Assembly (NCBI GenBank): GCA_017857395.1 | Contig: JAFMDF010000062.1 | Span: 1 to 36,707, forward strand | Source: Bacteroidota bacterium | GTDB lineage: Bacteria > Bacteroidota > Bacteroidia > Chitinophagales > Saprospiraceae | Length of the DNA: 36,707 nucleotides | Direction: 5' to 3' | Shown: positions 32,175-36,707 of the stretch, one piece after another | Position numbering within the stretch: position 1 is the first letter of the stretch | Layout of the letters: every line of letters starts with the position of its first letter | The notes under the pieces: model-generated | What the model saw: the letters and a program-made list of their open reading frames with translations, nothing else | Database searches by the model: none | Told to the model about the DNA's origin: nothing | Made by a program: the position numbers and the translations under genes

Positions 32175-35100
32175 ATGACTGTAAAAAATTACCTCTTATG
32201 CCTTTTGATGTTCGTTAGTTTTAATCTAACGGCACAGAAAAAGGACAACAATCCTATGTCAGAAGCAACCTTTAAGAATCTAAAATTAAGAAATGTAGGC
32301 CCTGCTTTTACCTCTGGGCGAATTGCCGATATTGCCATCCATCCCGATAATGATAATGTATGGTATGTCGCCGTAGGTTCTGGTGGCGTCTGGAAAACAG
32401 AAAATGCAGGGACGACTTGGCAACCCATTTTTGATGACCAACCCTCCTACTCTACGGGTTGCATTACTTTAGACCCCAGCAACCCACACACCGTTTGGTT
32501 AGGTACAGGTGAAAATGTCGGTGGTCGACATGTCGGATTTGGAGATGGGATTTATAAAAGTCCCGATGGAGGAAAGACATGGAAAAATATGGGCTTAAAA
32601 AAATCAGAACATATTTCTAAGATTATTGTCCACCCTGATAATTCTAATAAAATTTGGGTAGCAGTACAAGGCCCACTTTGGAGTAAAGGTGGGGAAAGAG
32701 GCCTGTATAAAAGTACCGATGGTGGCAAAAACTGGAAAAAGACTTTAGGAGATGCCGAATGGACAGGCGTAACCGACTTAGTCATTGACCCAAGAAATCC
32801 AGATGTATTATATGCCGCTACCTGGCAAAGACATCGTACCGTAGCCGCATATTTAGGTGGTGGACCAAAATCTGGTATTCATAGAAGTTTGGATGGTGGC
32901 GAAACTTGGGAAAAATTATCGACTGGTTTACCAAAAGGAAAAATGGGAAAAATTGGTTTGGCCATCTCTCCACAACAACCTGATATTTTATATGCAGCTA
33001 TAGAATTAAATCGAACAAAAGGTGCCGTTTATCGCTCTACCAATCGAGGTGCTTCTTGGGAAAAACGCTCTGATGCGGTTTCTGGTGCAACAGGCCCACA
33101 TTATTACCAAGAGCTTTATGCTTGCCCGCATAATTTTGACCGATTGTATTTGATGGATGTACGAATTCAAATCTCTAATGATGGCGGTAAAAATTTTAGT
33201 AGATTACCTGAAAATTTAAAACATTCTGATAATCATGCCATTGCCTTTCGGGCAGACGACCCAGATTATTTATTAGTCGGTTCAGATGGTGGTTTATATG
33301 AAAGTTTAGATGGTACCAAAACTTGGCGGTTTTTTAATAATATGCCGATAACCCAATATTATAAAGTTGCAGTTGATGACCGAGAACCTTTCTATCATAT
33401 TTTTGGTGGCACACAAGATAATGGGTCTCATGGCGGTCCATCTAGAACAGATAACCAACATGGTATTCGGAATGCAGATTGGTATAAAACATTAGGCGCA
33501 GATGGACATCAATCGGCAGTAGAACCTGGTAATCCTGACATTGGTTATGCCGAATCTCAAAGAGGTGGTATGAACCGAATTGATAGAATTACAGGTGAGT
33601 CAGTTTTTATTCAACCACAAGCAGGAGCTGGCGAACCCTACGAAAGATTTAATTGGGATGCGCCGATTATTGTCAGTCCACATAATCCAACTAAGATTTA
33701 TTTTGCTTCTTACCGAGTTTGGACTTCTGATAATCGAGGAGATAGTTGGACCGCTATTTCTGGTGATTTAACGAAAGGAAAAAGTGATCGTGCAAGATTG
33801 CCAATCATGGGCAAAACTCAAGGTTGGGATAATAGCTGGGATTTAGGCGCTATGTCCGATTACAGTACGATTTCTTCTTTATCAGAATCGCCTAAACAAG
33901 CAGGTTTGGTCTATGCAGGAACAGATGATGGGATTATTCAAGTAACGGAAGATGGTGGGCAAAATTGGCGAAAGATTGATGTTGGCACTATTTCAGGTGT
34001 TCCAACTGATGCTTTTGTCAATGACATCAAAGCCGATATGTTCGATGCGAATACGGTTTATGCAGCCTTAGATAATCATAAAAATGGGGACTTTAAACCT
34101 TATCTAATTAAGAGTACCAATAAAGGAAAAACGTGGACATCTATTAGTGGTAATATTCCAGATAGAACCTTGGTTTGGCGAATGGTACAAGACCACGTTC
34201 AGCCTAATTTATTATTTGCAGCTACGGAAATCGGTATTTACTTCACCGTCAATGGCGGTCAAAAATGGATAAAATTAGCAGGTTCTCCAACGATTCCTTT
34301 TAGAGATTTAGCCATTCAAAAACGAGAAAACGATTTAGTGGGGGCTTCTTTTGGTCGTAGCTTTTTCATCCTAGATGATTATAGTCCACTACGAGAAATT
34401 TCTACTGAAACTTTACAAAAAGACGTGGTTTTATTTAAACCTAAAAAAGCGTTGCATTATATTCCAAAATCAATTATTGGGTCGTATGGTGCGCAAGAAT
34501 ATATCGCCCCAAATCCTGATTTCGGAGCTAGTTTTACTTATTATTTAAAAGCTAGTTTGGAAAAAGATAAAAAAGCGGATAAAGATGCTTTCCCAAGTTG
34601 GGAAGAACTAGATGCCAAAAAACGAGCAGAAAAACCAGCCATTTTATTAACCGTTAAAGATGCAACTGGACAAGTGGTTCGACAAATAAATGGTAAAACT
34701 GGCAAAGGAATTCATCGGGTGAATTGGGATTTAAGACATGCGTCAAAGGGCATTGTTCGATTAAATCAAAATCAATCTGGAAATAGACGAGGCAGAAGAA
34801 ATCGAGGTGGTTTTATGGCTACAACTGGCACTTATACCGTAACACTATCTAAAAAAGTAGATGGCGTAATTACCCAATTAGCAGAACCTCAGACTTTTGA
34901 AGTTGTTCCATTAAGAAAAGGTGCTTTACCAACTCAATCTAATGCAGACATTGCTGCTTTCCAAAAAGAAATGGAAGCGATAATGACAGATGTCTCCACC
35001 ACTTCGTTACAATTAACGAATAGCATGAATAAAGTAAAAGCCATGCAAACGGCTTTGTCTCGTTCCAATGGAGATATTAGCCAATTATCCAAAGATATTT

Positions 35101-35405
35101 ATGCTGCGAAAATGGCATTAAATGAATTAGATGTCGCCTTAAATGGAAATAGTGCAAAGGGAGAAATTGGAGCTAGAGCGCCTGCTACTATTCAAAGTAG
35201 AATGTTCGTTGGTTTCCGTGGATTGCGGACTACTTATGGACCAACGCCTATGCATAAGGAAAGTGTCAAAATTGCTAGAACAGAGTTACAATCACTTCAA
35301 GGAAAATTGGCTACAATCGTCGATACGACCATACCTAATTTAATGAAGGGATTACAAGCAGTTGGTGCGCCGATGATTGAGGGACAGACTTCTTCTAATA
35401 ACTAA
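32175..35405 (+). CDS. Exported VPS10/sortilin-type Asp-box beta-propeller protein
   Basis: A 1076-residue secreted protein with signal peptide MTVKNYLLCLLMFVSFNLTA. Residues ~30-760 carry about eleven Asp-box (BNR) turns of the S.D.G.TW type: KTENAGTTW, KSPDGGKTW, KSTDGGKNW, RSLDGGETW, RSTNRGASW, SNDGGKNF, ESLDGTKTW, TSDNRGDSW, TEDGGQNW, KSTNKGKTW, TVNGGQKW. This is the pattern of the sortilin/VPS10 ten-bladed propeller and related glycosidase-like proteins. Residues ~780-940 are a beta-sandwich-like region and the end is helical. No T9SS domain, lipobox or TM anchor is visible, so it is probably periplasmic. Relatives are often annotated as glycosyl hydrolases, but no catalytic residues can be assigned here. 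The asparaginase gene follows after a very stable hairpin. Confidence 0.88.
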   Translation: MTVKNYLLCLLMFVSFNLTAQKKDNNPMSEATFKNLKLRNVGPAFTSGRIADIAIHPDNDNVWYVAVGSGGVWKTENAGTTWQPIFDDQPSYSTGCITLDPSNPHTVWLGTGENVGGRHVGFGDGIYKSPDGGKTWKNMGLKKSEHISKIIVHPDNSNKIWVAVQGPLWSKGGERGLYKSTDGGKNWKKTLGDAEWTGVTDLVIDPRNPDVLYAATWQRHRTVAAYLGGGPKSGIHRSLDGGETWEKLSTGLPKGKMGKIGLAISPQQPDILYAAIELNRTKGAVYRSTNRGASWEKRSDAVSGATGPHYYQELYACPHNFDRLYLMDVRIQISNDGGKNFSRLPENLKHSDNHAIAFRADDPDYLLVGSDGGLYESLDGTKTWRFFNNMPITQYYKVAVDDREPFYHIFGGTQDNGSHGGPSRTDNQHGIRNADWYKTLGADGHQSAVEPGNPDIGYAESQRGGMNRIDRITGESVFIQPQAGAGEPYERFNWDAPIIVSPHNPTKIYFASYRVWTSDNRGDSWTAISGDLTKGKSDRARLPIMGKTQGWDNSWDLGAMSDYSTISSLSESPKQAGLVYAGTDDGIIQVTEDGGQNWRKIDVGTISGVPTDAFVNDIKADMFDANTVYAALDNHKNGDFKPYLIKSTNKGKTWTSISGNIPDRTLVWRMVQDHVQPNLLFAATEIGIYFTVNGGQKWIKLAGSPTIPFRDLAIQKRENDLVGASFGRSFFILDDYSPLREISTETLQKDVVLFKPKKALHYIPKSIIGSYGAQEYIAPNPDFGASFTYYLKASLEKDKKADKDAFPSWEELDAKKRAEKPAILLTVKDATGQVVRQINGKTGKGIHRVNWDLRHASKGIVRLNQNQSGNRRGRRNRGGFMATTGTYTVTLSKKVDGVITQLAEPQTFEVVPLRKGALPTQSNADIAAFQKEMEAIMTDVSTTSLQLTNSMNKVKAMQTALSRSNGDISQLSKDIYAAKMALNELDVALNGNSAKGEIGARAPATIQSRMFVGFRGLRTTYGPTPMHKESVKIARTELQSLQGKLATIVDTTIPNLMKGLQAVGAPMIEGQTSSNN

Positions 35406-35424
35406 TTTAGTATTACCTTAAAAA

Positions 35425-35497
35425 AAATTCGTGGGGAATAGTAATTCGTAGGGGAATCAAGTTATTTCCCCCACGAATTACTATTCCCCACGAATTT
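35425..35497. repeat. 31-of-32-bp hairpin of tandem CGTGGGGAAT repeats
   Basis: 35425-35456 and 35466-35497 are reverse complements at 31 of 32 positions (one A-C mismatch) with a 9-nt loop. Each arm consists of two tandem copies of AATTCGTGGGGAAT/AATTCGTAGGGGAAT. It fills most of the 123-bp gap between the VPS10 and asparaginase genes. It may terminate the first transcript, protect its 3' end or attenuate read-through. Confidence 0.85.
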
Positions 35498-35528
35498 CAT
35501 TTTGATTATCTTTCAATAAATTAAATTT

Positions 35529-36581
35529 ATGAAAAAATACACGTTCATCTTATTCGCTTTTTTATGCTGTTTTAGCTGTAAAAACGAACCTACGATTACG
35601 TCTACTCCATCGGAAGACCTGATAAAAGAAGCAATCCCTCAAAAAAGAGCAGCTTATGCCATGGCCATTCACGGCGGCGCAGGGACGATTTTAAAAGCAA
35701 ATATGACACCTGAAAAAGAAGCAGCATTTACTGCCAAATTAAATGAAGCTTTAGATGCGGGCGAAGCCATTCTAAAAAATGGAGGTACAGCAATGGATGC
35801 GGTAGTAGCCACCATTAATGTCATGGAAAACTCCCCATTATTCAATGCAGGAAAAGGAGCAGTTTTTACCAATCAAGGCACGAATGAATTAGATGCTTCT
35901 TTTATGGATGGGAAAACCTTAAATGCAGGCGCAATTAGTGGCGTGACCAATATTAAAAATCCAATTAATGCCGCTAGAGCTGTTTTAGAAAAGTCTAATC
36001 ATGTCATGTTATCAGGGCCAGGCGCAGAGAAATTTGCCAAAGAACAAGGTCTCGAAATTGTTGACCCTAAATATTTTTGGACGCAACATCGCTGGGATGC
36101 TTTAGAAAACGCCAAAGCAAAAGAAATGCAATTAGGCTACCATGACCAATTAGAATTTAATGATTGGAAATATGGCACGGTTGGTTGTGCAGCATTGGAC
36201 AAAGATGGAAACTTAGCGGCTGGAACTTCTACTGGTGGTATGACCAATAAACGGTTTAATCGTATTGGTGATGCCCCAATTATCGGTGCTGGTTGTTATG
36301 CGAATAATAATACTTGTGCCATTTCTAGTACAGGTCATGGGGAGTTTTTTATTCGCTATGCGGTGGCGCATGATATTTCTGCTCGGATGGCTTATTTAAA
36401 AGAAGACCTTGCTACTGCGGCTAATCATGTGGTTAATAAAACGTTGGTAGATGCTGGTGGTAGTGGTGGTATTATTTCTGTGGATAAATATGGGAATGTG
36501 GCGATGCCGCATAATACGCCTGGAATGTATCGAGGGTATGCTAAACCTAATGATCGTGGGGTTTTTATTTATGGGGAATAG
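35529..36581 (+). CDS. Lipoprotein isoaspartyl peptidase/L-asparaginase (Ntn-hydrolase)
   Basis: A 350-residue plant-type (family 2) asparaginase/isoaspartyl peptidase. The precursor is cleaved to release a nucleophilic threonine. Family motifs seen: AMAIHGGAGTI (44-54), NGGTAMDAVVATI (84-96), GAGKGAVFTN-like FNAGKGAVFTNQGTNELDAS (105-124), and the autocleavage site before T217 in YGTVGCAALD. The following AGTSTGGMTNKRFNRIGDAP (231-250) binds substrate. The N-terminus MKKYTFILFAFLCCFSCKNE looks like a lipoprotein signal with Cys17 as the lipid-modified residue; the residue at -3 is Cys rather than Leu, acceptable in Bacteroidota but atypical. It would therefore work in the periplasm or on the outer membrane, not in the cytosol like EcAIII. 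Start is ATG 35529. A terminator follows. Confidence 0.94.
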   Translation: MKKYTFILFAFLCCFSCKNEPTITSTPSEDLIKEAIPQKRAAYAMAIHGGAGTILKANMTPEKEAAFTAKLNEALDAGEAILKNGGTAMDAVVATINVMENSPLFNAGKGAVFTNQGTNELDASFMDGKTLNAGAISGVTNIKNPINAARAVLEKSNHVMLSGPGAEKFAKEQGLEIVDPKYFWTQHRWDALENAKAKEMQLGYHDQLEFNDWKYGTVGCAALDKDGNLAAGTSTGGMTNKRFNRIGDAPIIGAGCYANNNTCAISSTGHGEFFIRYAVAHDISARMAYLKEDLATAANHVVNKTLVDAGGSGGIISVDKYGNVAMPHNTPGMYRGYAKPNDRGVFIYGE

Positions 36582-36609
36582 TGATTAGAGATTATTTTAT
36601 TAAAATATA

Positions 36610-36645
36610 AAAGGGCTTCAAATTAAAATTTTGAAGCCCTTTTTG
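36610..36645 (+). terminator. Terminator of the asparaginase gene
   Basis: A 13-bp stem, AAAGGGCTTCAAA (36610-36622) with TTTGAAGCCCTTT (36630-36642), and a 7-nt loop is followed by a T-run. It lies about 30 bp after the stop codon. Sequence beyond it to the window end shows no recognised gene. Confidence 0.9.
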
Positions 36646-36707
36646 GGTTTTATTTTTAATATTAGACTTGTTCGGGATTGATAATCAGCAAGATAGAGCT
36701 AATTGAT

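Noticed and set aside
32175-35405. Calling the Asp-box protein a glycosidase or sialidase
   Set aside because: Asp-box turns are structural; no catalytic triad or arginine triad of sialidases could be identified.

Overview
The window looks like a chromosomal segment of a Bacteroidota bacterium, most likely from the Saprospirales (Lewinella/Haliscomenobacter-like). The evidence is by eye: an AT-rich composition; a type IX secretion (T9SS) C-terminal sorting domain on a 2011-residue surface protein rich in HYR, GEVED and beta-helix modules; a TonB-dependent receptor with a carboxypeptidase-regulatory N-domain; a fused SecDF; no Shine-Dalgarno-like leaders; several TTG/GTG starts; and promoter-like pairs of the Bacteroidota type (TTG, about 20 bp, TAnnTTTG). 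I see no rRNA, tRNA, CRISPR array, transposase, phage or conjugation gene. Layout: (1) 1-3374, minus strand: the first codons of a truncated gene (MKLKIGLLGG, possibly purK), then a three-domain acyltransferase-HAD-acyltransferase protein. (2) 3748-6339, minus: a TonB-dependent receptor, behind which lies a 1.8 kb gene-free region whose last 300 bp are full of palindromic and dispersed repeats. (3) 8117-9526, minus: a MATE exporter, divergent from secDF (9999-13094, plus). (4) 13368-15100: coaD (minus), an Lrp/AsnC regulator (plus) and a small OmpA-domain protein (minus). (5) 15514-21549: the giant T9SS surface protein, then a dodecin-like gene. (6) 22451-28579: ilvE (minus), a small protein that may be a DNA polymerase III psi-like subunit, a PorV/UPF0164-like outer-membrane barrel, a sodium:solute symporter (minus), a 70-residue unknown and an AraC regulator. 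(7) 28858-36581, all plus: a SWIM zinc-finger protein, a 37-kDa nucleoid-associated protein, a VPS10/sortilin-type Asp-box beta-propeller protein and a lipoprotein isoaspartyl peptidase/asparaginase. Genes working together: most of the window is housekeeping and envelope biology (phospholipid acylation, Sec export, outer-membrane uptake, surface adhesin, exported hydrolase), not one large operon. Co-directional neighbours that might share transcription are SWIM/nucleoid protein and VPS10/asparaginase, though an intrinsic terminator or a large hairpin often lies between neighbours. No obvious defence or biosynthetic cluster is visible. The most unusual items are: C-type-lectin-like domains inserted at the same point inside the first and last of seven HYR domains; a PlsB-HAD-PlsC fusion; a dodecin lacking the usual flavin-stacking tryptophan; and several families of short intergenic palindromic repeats, some placed directly behind stop codons and one forming a 31-of-32 bp hairpin.
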